Below, piece by piece: positions 9,185 to 19,445 of a stretch of DNA of 64,000 nucleotides. The stretch lies in NCBI RefSeq assembly GCF_901905185.1, contig NZ_CABFMQ020000076.1, positions 62,001 to 126,000 on the forward strand, in the 5' to 3' direction. Position 1 is the first letter of the stretch. Each line of letters begins with the position of its first letter. The notes under the pieces were generated by a model. That model saw only the letters and a program-made list of their open reading frames with translations. It did no database searches and was not told the DNA's origin. Both the position numbers and the translations under genes were made by a program. Source of the stretch: Methylocella tundrae. Lineage in GTDB: Bacteria > Pseudomonadota > Alphaproteobacteria > Rhizobiales > Beijerinckiaceae.

Positions 9185-9946
9185 ATGAGCGAAATTCAGA
9201 CTTCCGTTGAAACCCGGACCGGCGCGGGACGCAGCCTCTCCGCGACGCCGGCTCCCCGCATTCTCGTTGTCGAGGACGAGGCCGCTTTGAGCCTGCTCCT
9301 CGCCTACAACCTCGAGGCAGAGGGTTTTGTCGTCGATCGCGTCGAGCGCGGCGACGAGGCCGAAATCAGGCTGAGTGAAGTCATCCCCGATCTCATCATT
9401 CTCGACTGGATGTTGCCAGGCGTCTCCGGCCTCGAGATCTGCCGCCGGCTTCGCGCGCGGGAGGTCACCCGCACGCTTCCGGTCATCATGCTGACGGCGC
9501 GCGGCGAGGAAAGCGAGCGCGTTCGCGGCCTTTCGATCGGCGCCGACGACTATGTGGTCAAGCCGTTTTCAGTGCCCGAACTCATGGCGCGCGTTCGCGC
9601 TCTGCTGCGGCGGGCGCGGCCGGACCGCGTCGCTGGCGTCCTTTCGGCGGGGGATCTTGAGCTCGATCGGCAGAACTGGCGCGTTCATCGCGGCTCGCGC
9701 GACGTCCACCTCGGACCGACGGAGTTTCGCCTGCTTGAACATTTGATGGAAAAGCCCGGCCGGGTTTTTTCGCGCGCGCAATTGCTGGATAGCGTCTGGG
9801 GCCTTTCGGCGGAAATCGACGAGCGCACGGTCGACGTGCATGTCGGGCGTTTGCGTAAAGCTCTGTCGAACACGGGTGAAAGGGATCCGATCCGCACCGT
9901 GCGGGGAGCCGGCTATTCCTTCGATGAGACGTTCAGCAAGGCATAG
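9185..9946 (+). CDS. phosphate regulon response regulator PhoB
   Basis: OmpR-family activator of the Pho regulon. From the ATG at 9185 the receiver domain has the acidic pair E30-D31, phosphoacceptor Asp74 in L-I-I-L-D-W-M-L-P-G, Thr103 and Lys126 in V-V-K-P-F. The winged-helix DNA-binding domain carries L-G-P-T-E-F-R-L-L and V-H-V-G-R-L-R-K-A-L, ending with V-R-G-A-G-Y-S. A 20-residue leader before the receiver domain is longer than usual. A TTG at 9176 overlapping the phoU stop is a possible alternative start. Its likely target is the Pho box at 4471-4499. Confidence 0.95.
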   Translation: MSEIQTSVETRTGAGRSLSATPAPRILVVEDEAALSLLLAYNLEAEGFVVDRVERGDEAEIRLSEVIPDLIILDWMLPGVSGLEICRRLRAREVTRTLPVIMLTARGEESERVRGLSIGADDYVVKPFSVPELMARVRALLRRARPDRVAGVLSAGDLELDRQNWRVHRGSRDVHLGPTEFRLLEHLMEKPGRVFSRAQLLDSVWGLSAEIDERTVDVHVGRLRKALSNTGERDPIRTVRGAGYSFDETFSKA

Positions 9947-9988
9947 CCACGATCTCGAACGCGCGCCGGTTTTTCGGTTTTCAGACAA

Positions 9989-10018
9989 GATCATGCGGCG
10001 GTTGCAGCGCGCATGATC
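9989..10018. terminator. 9-base inverted repeat after phoB
   Basis: GATCATGCG (9989-9997) and CGCATGATC (10010-10018) form a perfect 9-base stem with a 12-base loop, 43 bases after the phoB stop. There is no T-run on either strand. It may end the pst operon or protect its 3' end. Confidence 0.4.
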
Positions 10019-10224
10019 GCCAAAAGAAGCGCCGGGAGCTGGCCAAAAGGCAAGCTGGCGGAACCGGCTCTTTTGCACATCGGACTGCGATCGGCGGAGA
10101 ATGGGCCTCGCCGCTCCTGCGGGCAAAGGCAGCTTATCGGCGTGCAAAAGACCGGTGCGCCGCGATGGAGCGCCCCGAGCCGCAGGTGTGGCCTTGCGCG
10201 TAAAACCAGCGGAGCGCTGCGCCT

Positions 10225-10830
10225 TCAGCTTGACTTCTGCGGGCGCTGGCGGCGGCGATCCTGCTGCGGCTGATAGGCGATAGCGGCGTGGCACCCGCAA
10301 TAGGGGCCTTCGCCCGGCGTCTTGCGCGCGCCGCAAAAGCGAAAGTCCGCCTGTGTCGGATCGCCGATCGGCCACCTGCACATGGACTCGCGCAATTCCA
10401 GCATCGTTACCGGCTCAGCGATCGGAACGACGACGTCGCGGCTTGGCGCGGGCGCCGGCGTTGCAAAAGCCACGGGCTGGACGGCCAGGGCCGTATTGCC
10501 GCGAATGAAGCTTGTGTTCGGCGAGATCTGGGCCTGCGCGAGATGGCCTGAAACGCCGTGTCCGTGGCCACCCTGCGTTGGACCGCCCCGGCTTTGCGCC
10601 GGATGCGGCGCCGGCCGGCCGGCGTGTGGGCGCACGGGCGGTTTCGACGCCTGTTGCGTGGCGGGCGGAGCGTCAGCCTTGGTCCGGCCCGAAAGCCCGA
10701 GCCGGTACACCTTGCCGATGACGGCGTTGCGGGTCAGTCCATTTGCGAGTTCGCTCGCGATCTTGCTGGCGCTCATGCCTTGGAGCCAGAGCTTTTGCAG
10801 CAACTCGATGCGTTCATCGGTCCAGGACAT
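10225..10830 (-). CDS. cell cycle regulator GcrA
   Basis: Transcriptional regulator that works with sigma-70 RNA polymerase at promoters methylated by CcrM in alphaproteobacteria. The N-terminal helix-turn-helix is clear: M-S-W-T-D-E-R-I-E-L-L, then G-M-S-A-S-K-I-A-x-E-L and N-A-V-I-G-K-V-Y-R-L-G-L. The middle is Pro/Ala-rich and low complexity, and the C-terminal polymerase-binding part has M-C-R-W-P-I-G-D-P and F-C-G-A-x-K-x-x-x-x-x-P-Y-C. I start at the ATG at 10830 because M-S-W-T is the usual beginning. The 201 residues are within family range. Confidence 0.93.
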   Translation of the reverse strand: MSWTDERIELLQKLWLQGMSASKIASELANGLTRNAVIGKVYRLGLSGRTKADAPPATQQASKPPVRPHAGRPAPHPAQSRGGPTQGGHGHGVSGHLAQAQISPNTSFIRGNTALAVQPVAFATPAPAPSRDVVVPIAEPVTMLELRESMCRWPIGDPTQADFRFCGARKTPGEGPYCGCHAAIAYQPQQDRRRQRPQKSS

Positions 10831-11319
10831 CACGGTCTCCTAGATTTGAGGCGATCTGAAATTCGAAGGTCTGACAATGCATTTGAAGCGAGCGCTCATC
10901 GAAAGAATCCGTAACAACAAGTTCGATCTTGGGAGCATTTCCCAATGGCGTCGTCATCGCTGCGACCTGAGACCGGCGCCAGTCGGCCTTACATCGCTCG
11001 AACGAAGTTCGAGGCCGCTTGCCCGCCGCACGACATGTCGTAGCTCTTATGCCGAACGCTACACTAGGTGTTGAATCTCACGCAAGCTTCGCGACAGTCC
11101 TCAAAACGTTTTCAACAGATGTTCCGCCGGACGCGTAGAAGAACCCGGGATTTGGCGCTTATCCATCGGCGCCGGAGATCGGCGGAGCGTCAGGTTTATT
11201 CCTCATCCGAGGCGCGTCGAACTCTGCGTCCCGCCGCCCGGCCAAAAGTGGTGGAGGCGGCTTGCGCCGGGCTGGCCCGGCGGATGCGCGAAGGCTTGCG
11301 CCGTGAGCGCCCATTCGAT

Positions 11320-11347
11320 TTGACAGACCGGAGGGAATGCCTAGATT
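11320..11347 (+). promoter_or_regulatory. sigma-70-like promoter of argD-argF-hslO
   Basis: A perfect -35 TTGACA (11320-11325) and a -10 TAGATT (11342-11347) are separated by 16 bases, about 90 bases before the argD start. Transcription should begin near 11354, just ahead of a GC hairpin. Confidence 0.6.
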
Positions 11348-11362
11348 AAAAGGAGCAGTTTT

Positions 11363-11390
11363 GCCGCCCGCTGGGCGGCATTTGATTTTG
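11363..11390 (+). terminator. leader hairpin with T-rich tail upstream of argD
   Basis: GCCGCCC (11363-11369) pairs perfectly with GGGCGGC (11373-11379) around GCT, followed by ATTTGATTTT. It lies inside the predicted leader, about 10 bases after the predicted transcription start and 45 before argD. It therefore looks like an attenuator or early-termination element rather than the end of a gene. Confidence 0.45.
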
Positions 11391-11434
11391 AAGGTCGCAA
11401 TCGAACCTTCGAGCCTGTAACCCGGAGCGAAACC

Positions 11435-12640
11435 GTGACTTCGTCGCTGCTTCCCACCTATGCCCGCGCTGATCTTGCCTTCGACCATGGAAATGGCGTT
11501 TGGCTGACCGCGACGACGGGTGAGCGATATCTCGATTTCGGCGCCGGCATCGCGGTGGCCTCGCTCGGCTATTCGCATCCCCATCTTGTCGAAGCCTTGG
11601 TCAAACAGGGCGGCAAGCTTTGGCATACCTCGAACCTCTTTCAGATTCCTGAGGCCGAACGTCTCGCCGCGCGCCTCACCGAGGCGACGTTCGCCGATTA
11701 TGTGTTCTTCACCAATTCGGGCGCTGAAGCGGTCGAGGGTGCGATCAAGACCGCGCGCAAATATCAGTCGGCCTGCGGCCATCCGGACAAATATCGCATC
11801 ATCACCTTCAAGGGCGCTTTCCACGGGCGCACCATCGCGACGGTCTCGGCCGGCGGAAACCCAAAGTACATGGAGGGCTTCGGCCCGAAGCTCGAGGGCT
11901 TCGACAACGTCGAGTTTGGCGATCTCGAAGCGGCGAAGGCCGCCATCGGTCCGCACACCGGAGCCATATTGGTCGAGCCGATCCAGGGCGAGGCGGGCAT
12001 TCGCGTCGGCTCGGCCGAGTTTTTACGCGGCCTGCGCGCGCTTTGCGACGAGCACGGCCTCCTTCTCATCCTCGATGAGGTGCAGACCGGCGTCGGCCGG
12101 ACCGGCAAATTCTTCGCTTGCGAACTTTCGGGGATCAAGCCGGACATCATGGCGATCGCCAAGGGCATCGGCGGCGGATTTCCGCTTGGCGCCTTCCTCG
12201 CGACGCGCGAGGCCGCCAAAGGCATGGTCGTCGGCACGCATGGGACGACCTATGGCGGCAATCCGCTCGCAACCAGTGTCGGCAATGCTGTTCTCGACGT
12301 CGTTTTGAAGCCAGGCTTCCTTGCTGATGTGGCGTCGCTCGGCGCGACGCTGAAGCGAGGCCTCGTCGGCCTGCAAGATGCGCATCCCGGCGTCGTCGCC
12401 GAGATTCGCGGCGAGGGTCTGATGCTCGGGATCGCCTTGCGCGTCCCCGTCGCCGATTTCGTCGCCGCCGCGCGGGCCGAAAAGATTGTGGTCATCCCCG
12501 CCGGCGACAATGTCGCCCGCGTGCTGCCGCCCTTGATCATTACCGAGGAAGAGATCGCCGAAGGGCTGAGCCGTCTCGACGCCGCGTGCAGGCATTTCGA
12601 AAGCAGCCAAGCTGCCGCCCTGAGCGAGGCTGAGGGATGA
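11435..12640 (+). CDS. acetylornithine aminotransferase ArgD
   Basis: PLP-dependent class III aminotransferase that makes N-acetylornithine in arginine synthesis; it may also act on succinyl-diaminopimelate. Visible motifs are [33 protein letters not shown] and the PLP-binding Lys243 in [14 protein letters not shown]. The 401-residue length is normal. The last four bases overlap argF as ATGA, so argD, argF and hslO form one operon. The promoter and leader hairpin upstream suggest control at initiation and possibly by early termination. Confidence 0.94.
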   Translation: MTSSLLPTYARADLAFDHGNGVWLTATTGERYLDFGAGIAVASLGYSHPHLVEALVKQGGKLWHTSNLFQIPEAERLAARLTEATFADYVFFTNSGAEAVEGAIKTARKYQSACGHPDKYRIITFKGAFHGRTIATVSAGGNPKYMEGFGPKLEGFDNVEFGDLEAAKAAIGPHTGAILVEPIQGEAGIRVGSAEFLRGLRALCDEHGLLLILDEVQTGVGRTGKFFACELSGIKPDIMAIAKGIGGGFPLGAFLATREAAKGMVVGTHGTTYGGNPLATSVGNAVLDVVLKPGFLADVASLGATLKRGLVGLQDAHPGVVAEIRGEGLMLGIALRVPVADFVAAARAEKIVVIPAGDNVARVLPPLIITEEEIAEGLSRLDAACRHFESSQAAALSEAEG

Positions 12641-13626
12641 GCCGCTCCAACCCCGACGACAGGGTCGCGATCCGGCATTTTCTCGATCTTTCGGAAATCC
12701 CGGCGTCCGATCTTCGCACTATTCTCGACGTCTCCGCCGCCATCAAATCCACGCGGCGCAAAGGGCGGCGCGCAGCGGAGCAGCCGCTCGCGGGCAAGGT
12801 CCTCGCGATGATCTTCGACAAGCCGTCGACGCGCACGCGCGTGTCGTTCGATCTCGCCATGCGCGAACTCGGCGGCGAGACGATCATGCTCACCGGCAAG
12901 GAAATGCAGCTCGGCCGCGGCGAGACGATCGCAGATACGGCGCGCGTCCTGTCGCGTTTTGTCGATGCGATCGTTATCCGCATCCTCGAACATGACGACA
13001 TGATCGAACTTGCCCGCTACGCCGGCGTGCCGGTGGTGAATGGGCTGACGAAGCGGTCCCATCCCTGTCAGGTCATGGCCGACGTCATGACCTTCGAGGA
13101 GCACAAGGGGCCCATCAAAGGCCGCACGATCGCCTGGTCTGGCGACGCCAATAATGTTCTCGCCAGCTGGGTTCACGCCGCGGAGCGCTTCGACTTTTCG
13201 CTGAACGTCGCGACGCCGGCGGAGCTGGAGTTGCCGCGCGACCTCATCGACTGGGCGCGTCGTTCCGGCGCGCGCCTCAACGTCACGCGCGATCCCTTCG
13301 AGGCGGTCGACGGGGCGGACGCGGTCGTCTCCGATTGCTGGGTGTCGATGGGAGACAAGGACGAGGCGTTCAGACACAATCTGCTGGCGCCCTATCAGGT
13401 CAACGCCAAACTCATGGCCGCCGCCGCCGGCGACGCGATCTTCATGCATTGCCTTCCGGCCCATCGCGGCGAGGAGGTCACGGACGAGGTCATCGACGGG
13501 CCGCAATCGGTCGTGTTCGATGAAGCCGAAAACCGGCTGCACGCGCAAAAAGGGATTCTCGCCTGGTGCCTTGAAGATATGATGCTGCTGCAGGACGGGA
13601 AGACGCCGGGAGGGGCGAGAGCATGA
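12637..13626 (+). CDS. ornithine carbamoyltransferase ArgF
   Basis: Makes citrulline from ornithine and carbamoyl phosphate. The carbamoyl-phosphate motif S-T-R-T-R-V-S-F, then H-P-C-Q, the ornithine loop D-C-W-V-S-M-G-D and the catalytic [11 protein letters not shown] are all present. Length is 329 residues. It begins inside the argD stop (ATGA), and its own stop overlaps the hslO start in the same way. Confidence 0.95.
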   Translation: MSRSNPDDRVAIRHFLDLSEIPASDLRTILDVSAAIKSTRRKGRRAAEQPLAGKVLAMIFDKPSTRTRVSFDLAMRELGGETIMLTGKEMQLGRGETIADTARVLSRFVDAIVIRILEHDDMIELARYAGVPVVNGLTKRSHPCQVMADVMTFEEHKGPIKGRTIAWSGDANNVLASWVHAAERFDFSLNVATPAELELPRDLIDWARRSGARLNVTRDPFEAVDGADAVVSDCWVSMGDKDEAFRHNLLAPYQVNAKLMAAAAGDAIFMHCLPAHRGEEVTDEVIDGPQSVVFDEAENRLHAQKGILAWCLEDMMLLQDGKTPGGARA

Positions 13627-14615
13627 CCGACCGGCCGCAGTCTGCCGGTTCGGCGTCGCGTCCTGTATCGGATTTCGGGCTCGACGACTCGGTGCTTCCA
13701 TTCGCCGTCGAGCAACTCGACGTGCGCGGCCGCGTCGTGCGGCTCGGGGCGAGCGTCGATCAGATTCTAGGCCGGCACGCCTACCCGGCGCCTGTCGCGC
13801 GATTGCTCGGCGAGGCGCTGGCCTTGACCATCCTGCTCGGCTCGTCGCTGAAGATTGACGGCCGCTTCCAGCTGCAGACGCGCAGTGACGGCGTCGTCGA
13901 TATGCTGGTCGTGGATTTTGACGCTCCCGGGCGCCTGCGCGCCTTCGCGCGCTTTGACGCGGCGGGACTTGCCGACGAGGCCAGGGGACAAGATCTTCGA
14001 CAGGATCTCCTCGGCCGCGGCCATCTCGCTTTCACCGTCGATCAGGGCCATGAAGCGGCGCGTTATCAGGGCATTGTCGCGCTGACCGGGCAGGGCTTGG
14101 AGGAGGCCGCGCACCAGTATTTTCGCCAGTCGGAACAAATTCCGACCTATGTCCGGCTCGCCGTCGCGCAGAGCGTGACCGCTCAGGGCGTCAGCTGGCG
14201 GGCGGGCGGACTCATGGTGCAATTTCTGCCGAGCGCCAGCGAGCGGCGCCGGCCGATCGACCTCCATCCGGGTGATGCGCCGGAGGGGACGTCTCTCGAA
14301 GCGCCGGCGGAAGACGACGCCTGGACCGAGGCGAAAGCGCTCGTCGCAACCATCGAGGATCACGAACTCGTCGATCCGACCCTGTCCAGCGAGCGGCTGC
14401 TCTATCGTTTGTTTCACGAGCCGGGGGTCAAGGTTTTCGAGCCGCAAATGGTGCGTGACGCCTGCCGCTGCTCGGATGACGGCGTCAAAGCCATGCTGCG
14501 CGGATTTTCCGCGGAAGACCGCGACGAAATGGTCGGCGACGATGGGCTGATCGGCGTCACCTGCGAATTCTGCTCGACCTTTCGCGTCTTCGATCCGAAG
14601 GACTTCGACGCGTAG
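13623..14615 (+). CDS. redox-regulated chaperone Hsp33 (HslO)
   Basis: Cytosolic holdase that is activated when oxidation releases zinc. The zinc-binding cysteines are C281 and C283 (C-R-C) and C314 and C317 (C-E-F-C), the expected CxC...CxxC pattern. The N-terminal core carries V-R-G-R-V-V-R-L and the family pattern around G-R-H-A-Y-P-A-P-V. Length (330) is slightly above average because of an extended N-terminus. Placement directly after argF is common in Rhizobiales, as I recall. Confidence 0.93.
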   Translation: MTDRPQSAGSASRPVSDFGLDDSVLPFAVEQLDVRGRVVRLGASVDQILGRHAYPAPVARLLGEALALTILLGSSLKIDGRFQLQTRSDGVVDMLVVDFDAPGRLRAFARFDAAGLADEARGQDLRQDLLGRGHLAFTVDQGHEAARYQGIVALTGQGLEEAAHQYFRQSEQIPTYVRLAVAQSVTAQGVSWRAGGLMVQFLPSASERRRPIDLHPGDAPEGTSLEAPAEDDAWTEAKALVATIEDHELVDPTLSSERLLYRLFHEPGVKVFEPQMVRDACRCSDDGVKAMLRGFSAEDRDEMVGDDGLIGVTCEFCSTFRVFDPKDFDA

Positions 14616-14622
14616 AAAAAGT

Positions 14623-17600
14623 TCATTTCTGCCGGCGGTCTCCCGTTGAATGTGAGGCCTGCCTTGTAAAGTAAAGGACGCGATCCCGGATTTCGGGTTT
14701 GGCGCGCGGCAGTCCCAACAGACGCGCGACGGCGGCGACGAGATCGGCCTCGCCGGTTTGCGGGGCCTCTGATCGGGCGAGATCGATCGCCGCTTTTATC
14801 TCGATCGGCGCGATCATTTCGAGGCTCTGCAGGCGAACCGGGGCGCTGCTTCTGCACCGGACCGGCGGCGCTTTTTTTTGCCGTTTGGTGAACCAGAATT
14901 CTTCCTGCCGGCAGAACTCCGGGGCGCTCGTCGCCAAAGAGTCGAGCGCCTGCGTGATCGCAGCGATGGCGTTGGCGCTCTGCCTGCCGCGGCCGAAGAA
15001 GGACGCGACGCGTCTGATGATCTCGTGCTGGTGAATGGGCCCTTCCTGTTCGATCACCGATCGCGTCAGCTCGGCGAGACGGCGGGCGTCAATTTCATCG
15101 ATCCTTTCCCCGCGCGGAACCTCGCATTTCGCCAGCTCGTAAACGGTGGGCGCATTCGGGGGGCCATCCTGCGGCTGTTCGCGACCGCGGTCATTCGGCG
15201 GCGCGGCGACGGCGGGCGCCGGCTTTTGTATTTCGCCGCGCGCCGCTTCGAGCGCCGCTTTCAATTTGCGCAGCTGTTCGTCCCGGCGATAGAACCAGTC
15301 GGTGCTCCAGATCCGATGGATCCGCCAGCCGAGTCCTTCGAGCACCTCCTGGCGAAGGCGGTCGCGCTCGCGCGCCCAAAGAGCGGAATGGTAGGTCGCG
15401 CCATCGCATTCGACCGCGAGCATGAAGCGGCCGGGATGTTTCGGATCGCGCACGGCAAGGTCGATCTTGAACCCGGCCGAGCCGATCTGCGCTTCGACAT
15501 TATAGCCAAGGCTTTCGATCGCCGCTGCGACATTGGCCTCGAAGGGCGAGTCGAAATCGGCGCCGCTTGGCTTCGCCTCTTCGAGCACGCCGGTTTCCGC
15601 GAACTGCAGAAAGCGCTTCAGCACGCGCGGTCCAGCGCCTGTCGCGCGCTCGAGATTGATGTCGCCGGCGCCGAAGGATGCGAAAATCTCGCAGCGCACC
15701 CGGGCGCGCGTGAAAAGCACATTGAGCCGCCGCTCGCCCCCCTCGCTCGAGATCGGGCCGAAAGCCATCCTGTCGAGCGGTTTGCCCGGCTCGCGCGGAC
15801 CATAGCCGATGGAGATCAGGATCACGTCGCGTTCGTCGCCTTGCACATTCTCCAGATTTTTGACGAATGCGTCCTCGCGTCCGCGTTCGCGCAGAAAAGC
15901 GTCGAGGAGCGGATCGCTTCGCCGTTTGCCGTCGAGGCAATCGCCGATGAGATCGCGTTGAGCGGTCGAGAAAGTGACGATTCCAAGGGACAGGTCGGGG
16001 CAGAGGCGGGCATGTTCGGCCGCGGCCGCGGCGACCGCTTCGGCTTCGATCAGATTGGTGCGCAAGCCGCCGCGATCATATGCGCCGGCGACCCGGCGCA
16101 TGAGGAGGCCCTTGTCCTTGCGTTCTGTCGACGGCGCCGGGGGCATGACAAGGCGCCTGTAGAATTCAGCGTTGGAGACCTCGATCAGGGAAGGATGGCG
16201 CGAGCGGTAATGCCAGCGCAGCATCTGGCTTTCGAGGCCGCGCGCCTCGCACAGGGAGAGGATGCTTTCAAGGTCGCTGACCGGCGCGACGCCGGCTCCA
16301 AGGCGGACCTTCGTCTCGTCCTCGTCCATCGGATCGACCTCATCGGCGATCATGCGATCAAAGAACTGCGTCGGCGGCAGTTGCTTTTTGTCGCCGACGA
16401 CGACGATCTGCCCGCATCGGGCTATCAGGCCGAGGGCGTCGCCGGGCCGAACCTGGCTCGCCTCGTCGATGATAAGAAGGTCGAAATGAACGGCGCCCGG
16501 CGGCAGATACTGCGCGGCCGACAGCGGGCTCATGAGAAACACCGGCTTGATCTGCTGGATGGTTTCTCCCGCCGCCTTCATCAGCTTGCGGAGCGGCATA
16601 TGATTGCGCTTGCGGCCGATTTCGCCGCGAATGACGCCCATCGCGCCGAGCGCCCCGCGCGGGATGGCGGCCTGATGGCGCGCGCGCACGCTCATGGCGG
16701 CTGCGCGCCGCCGCCTGATCTCGAGGGTCTTGAAAACGGCGATCAGCGCGTTGTGCCGTTCGCCGTCGAAAGCGGCGAGCTGTGGATCGGCCTCGATCGC
16801 CCGCTTCCAGGAGGCTTCGGCAAAAGCGGCCTCGATCGTCGCTTGCGCCCTTGCCGGCTGCAGCGCGCCCGAGGCGAGGGCGTCGGCGATGGAGACAGGG
16901 CCGATCGCGCGCAGCAGACGGTCGGCCTTGGCGAGACGCGCCCATTCTTCGAAGCGGGCGGGATGAGCCGCCCATTGTCCGGCGCGCTCGGCAAGCCGCT
17001 CGAGATCGATGGCGCCTGCGGCCTTGACGTGGAAGATCGCCGCGACATTGAGGTCAAGCGCCTGAATGGCCCCGGCGAGCGACTGACCCAGCGCCTTGAG
17101 GCTGCTCTCGAAGTCATCGGCAAAAGTCGAGGCGACGCCCTGGCGCGCAAGATCAATGATGCGCTCAAAGTCGAGATCGGCGCCGAACGCCGCGAGGTTT
17201 TTGAGCGTTTGAGCTGTCTTGTGCAGGAAGACGAAGTCGGTTTCCTTTCCTTGCCAGGCTTCGCCAAGGAGTTCGTCGAGGAAAAGCGATTCCGCCGCAA
17301 GCGACAGGGAGAGCTCCTGCCCTCTCAGCAGGGCGTCGAGCAGCGCGAGGCGTTCGGCGGCGCGCCGCGGCAAGGGGGCGGTCGCGAGACTGCGCAGCAG
17401 ACGTTCGGCCTCGCGATAGGAGCGGCGAAATCGCGCCGGCCAGAACGTTGCGCCTTTGGCGAGGGCGGGGCGCAGCCGCGCGAGCGGCGCCTGCCAGACG
17501 GCGGGGAGGAAGGCGCTCCCATATCGCGTCCGCCGCCGGCGCCATTCAATGCCTTTCGCGGCGGCCTCGATGACCCTTTGCAGCGAGGGCGCTCCAGCGA

Positions 17601-19362
17601 TGGCGGAGGCAATCGGGACGCCCTCGCGCGGCAGCTCGGCGACGACCCTCAGCATAGCGACCAAAGTCTTGATGCTGGAGAGCGTCGGGCTTTGCTGAAA
17701 GCCGAGATAGCGTGAAATTCCGGCCGCGGTCGCGGCCAGCGCCGTGGCGGATTCCGCAAGGCGTTTGAATTGCGGAACGAGACGCTGGAAATCAGCCGGC
17801 TGCAAGGCGATCTCGCCGACGCCGAAATAGACATGGCGGTTGAGCTGTCCCGCGCTCGCGGTCAGTTTGGCGAGCCGCTCGACCCTTCGCGCCTTCTCTT
17901 CATAGTCTTCGCGCGTCCAACGAGTCGCGGCTTCCACGAGGCCGAGATCGGGCGTTATCTGGCGAACAGTCGCAGCGATTTGAATCGAGAGCGCCTGATA
18001 GGGCGTCATTCCCGTTTCTCCGATCGGCGCGTGCAGACGGCCTGCGACGTGATTCAACGCGTCGCGCGCAAGGGCCAGTTCGTCGGCTGAGCTTTCGTCT
18101 TCGAGATCGAAGTCCGCCGATGATTGCAGCGTGCGATCGAGCCGGTCGGCGACGAGCCGCTTGTTGGCTGTATGGCTATGCAGTTCGAGGCAAAGATTTT
18201 CGAGGCCGGCTTCGCGCAGGCGGTCGTGCACGACATTCAGCGCGGCCATTTTTTCAGCGACGAAAAGCACCGACTTCCCCGCATGCGCGGCGCTCGCGAT
18301 GATGTTGGTGATGGTTTGCGATTTGCCGGTGCCAGGGGGCCCTTGCACAATGAGATTGCGTCCCGCGCGCGCGCTTTCGATGACCCTGGTTTGCGATGAA
18401 TCGGCGTCGACCACATGGATAAGGTCGCTCGGTTGCAAAATCGCGTCGAGCTTGGCGTCATCCGGCAGAAGCGGCGGCTCGCTGGCGAGGCCATCGCGGA
18501 GGAGCCCGCGCACGAGAGGGTGTTCAACCAGCGCATTGCCGGGCCAGTTGGCGGGATCGAGATCGCGGACGATGAGGAGTTTGGAAGAGGAGTAAAAGCC
18601 GAGTTCGACGCCGTCGGCGTCGACCGACCACCGGCGTTTTGAGGCGATCGCCGTGGCGACGGCGCTGAAATAGGCGCCCGGGAGCCAGTTGTCGCTGTCT
18701 GGAATGTCCGGCAGGCTGATGCCAAAATCGCCGCGCAGGCGCTCCTTCAGCGCCTGATTTGAGGTGATGTCCTCGTCGCGGAAGGCGAGGTCGAAGGTCG
18801 ATCGCTTGAGGTCGCGCACGAGGCTGACCGGCAGCAGGATCAACGGCGCTTGACGTAGCGTGTCGGACCTCTCGTCCTCATACCAGCGGAGGAATCCGAG
18901 TGCGAGGAAAAGTATGTTAACGCCGCGCTCCTCCTCAGCCGTCTTGGCGTCGCGCTGGATCGCGTGAAGGCGCCTTTGCAGCAGATCAGGCGCAAGCATC
19001 GTCTGCAAACCGTTGCGGTTCGCATGGCTTGGCTTTGGCGCCGCGTCGGGCTCCCGGTCGGCGAGACGCGCGACCCGTTCCCCCGGAAGATCCTGCGCCG
19101 CTTCGTCGGAGCCGTTCGCAGCCAGAAACCGAAGTAATTTCCCTTCGCGAACGAGGTTTACGAAAATGGCGTCGGGCTTGGCGCTGGCGATCGGCAAGCA
19201 CCGCGTACGCTTAGTGCCGCGCGGCGTATGGATCAGGCGATTGCGGGTTCCGGTTTCGATAAGTTTGAGGCGGGCGTCCTCGAGAAGCTTTTCGATATGG
19301 CCTTCAATCGCCGCGGTTCTGTGTTGTTTACGCGCCGCTGTGATCGAAGTAACCGCGCCCAT
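14623..19362 (-). CDS. DUF4011 / SF1 helicase / Vsr-like nuclease / DUF3320 protein
   Basis: A very large (1579-residue) protein with a multi-domain layout seen in candidate anti-phage or DNA-conflict proteins. A DUF4011-type N-terminus (K-L-I-E-T-G-T-R-N-R-L-I) leads into an SF1 helicase with Walker A Q-G-P-P-G-T-G-K-S-Q-T near 341, motif II I-I-D-E-A-S-Q-V near 963, G-D-K-K-Q-L-P-P-T just after, and V-Q-G-D-E-R-D. A Vsr/DUF559-like nuclease follows at about 1268-1375 (F-E-A-N-V, F-K-I-D-L-A, V-E-C-D-G-A-x-Y-H), with a DUF3320-like C-terminal region. It is a single gene facing hslO, with an AT-rich upstream region. A role in DNA repair is the main alternative to defence. Confidence 0.85.
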   Translation of the reverse strand: MGAVTSITAARKQHRTAAIEGHIEKLLEDARLKLIETGTRNRLIHTPRGTKRTRCLPIASAKPDAIFVNLVREGKLLRFLAANGSDEAAQDLPGERVARLADREPDAAPKPSHANRNGLQTMLAPDLLQRRLHAIQRDAKTAEEERGVNILFLALGFLRWYEDERSDTLRQAPLILLPVSLVRDLKRSTFDLAFRDEDITSNQALKERLRGDFGISLPDIPDSDNWLPGAYFSAVATAIASKRRWSVDADGVELGFYSSSKLLIVRDLDPANWPGNALVEHPLVRGLLRDGLASEPPLLPDDAKLDAILQPSDLIHVVDADSSQTRVIESARAGRNLIVQGPPGTGKSQTITNIIASAAHAGKSVLFVAEKMAALNVVHDRLREAGLENLCLELHSHTANKRLVADRLDRTLQSSADFDLEDESSADELALARDALNHVAGRLHAPIGETGMTPYQALSIQIAATVRQITPDLGLVEAATRWTREDYEEKARRVERLAKLTASAGQLNRHVYFGVGEIALQPADFQRLVPQFKRLAESATALAATAAGISRYLGFQQSPTLSSIKTLVAMLRVVAELPREGVPIASAIAGAPSLQRVIEAAAKGIEWRRRRTRYGSAFLPAVWQAPLARLRPALAKGATFWPARFRRSYREAERLLRSLATAPLPRRAAERLALLDALLRGQELSLSLAAESLFLDELLGEAWQGKETDFVFLHKTAQTLKNLAAFGADLDFERIIDLARQGVASTFADDFESSLKALGQSLAGAIQALDLNVAAIFHVKAAGAIDLERLAERAGQWAAHPARFEEWARLAKADRLLRAIGPVSIADALASGALQPARAQATIEAAFAEASWKRAIEADPQLAAFDGERHNALIAVFKTLEIRRRRAAAMSVRARHQAAIPRGALGAMGVIRGEIGRKRNHMPLRKLMKAAGETIQQIKPVFLMSPLSAAQYLPPGAVHFDLLIIDEASQVRPGDALGLIARCGQIVVVGDKKQLPPTQFFDRMIADEVDPMDEDETKVRLGAGVAPVSDLESILSLCEARGLESQMLRWHYRSRHPSLIEVSNAEFYRRLVMPPAPSTERKDKGLLMRRVAGAYDRGGLRTNLIEAEAVAAAAAEHARLCPDLSLGIVTFSTAQRDLIGDCLDGKRRSDPLLDAFLRERGREDAFVKNLENVQGDERDVILISIGYGPREPGKPLDRMAFGPISSEGGERRLNVLFTRARVRCEIFASFGAGDINLERATGAGPRVLKRFLQFAETGVLEEAKPSGADFDSPFEANVAAAIESLGYNVEAQIGSAGFKIDLAVRDPKHPGRFMLAVECDGATYHSALWARERDRLRQEVLEGLGWRIHRIWSTDWFYRRDEQLRKLKAALEAARGEIQKPAPAVAAPPNDRGREQPQDGPPNAPTVYELAKCEVPRGERIDEIDARRLAELTRSVIEQEGPIHQHEIIRRVASFFGRGRQSANAIAAITQALDSLATSAPEFCRQEEFWFTKRQKKAPPVRCRSSAPVRLQSLEMIAPIEIKAAIDLARSEAPQTGEADLVAAVARLLGLPRAKPEIRDRVLYFTRQASHSTGDRRQK

Positions 19363-19445
19363 TGAGATGCCTTCGCCTCGCTGCGATGACCTTTAAAAAA
19401 CCCTTATTGCAACGATTACGGTTGATATGTTTTAACGTAAAGACA

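Larger units (their letters stand above)
10831..11434. other. 604-base region between gcrA and argD
   Basis: I see no coding sequence. The left side should hold the leftward gcrA promoter, and it contains two GANTC sites (near 10904 and 11072), the CcrM methylation sequence. The right side holds a sigma-70-like promoter and a leader hairpin ahead of argD, listed separately. Confidence 0.5.

Noticed and set aside
12250..13701. 483-codon minus-strand frame over argD and argF
   Set aside because: Runs through two well-supported genes and has no recognisable motif.
14878..17715. 945-codon open frame on the plus strand opposite the helicase-nuclease
   Set aside because: It lies wholly over the minus-strand helicase gene, shows no domain, and has the Arg/Gly/Asp-rich composition expected of a frame opposite a GC-rich gene.
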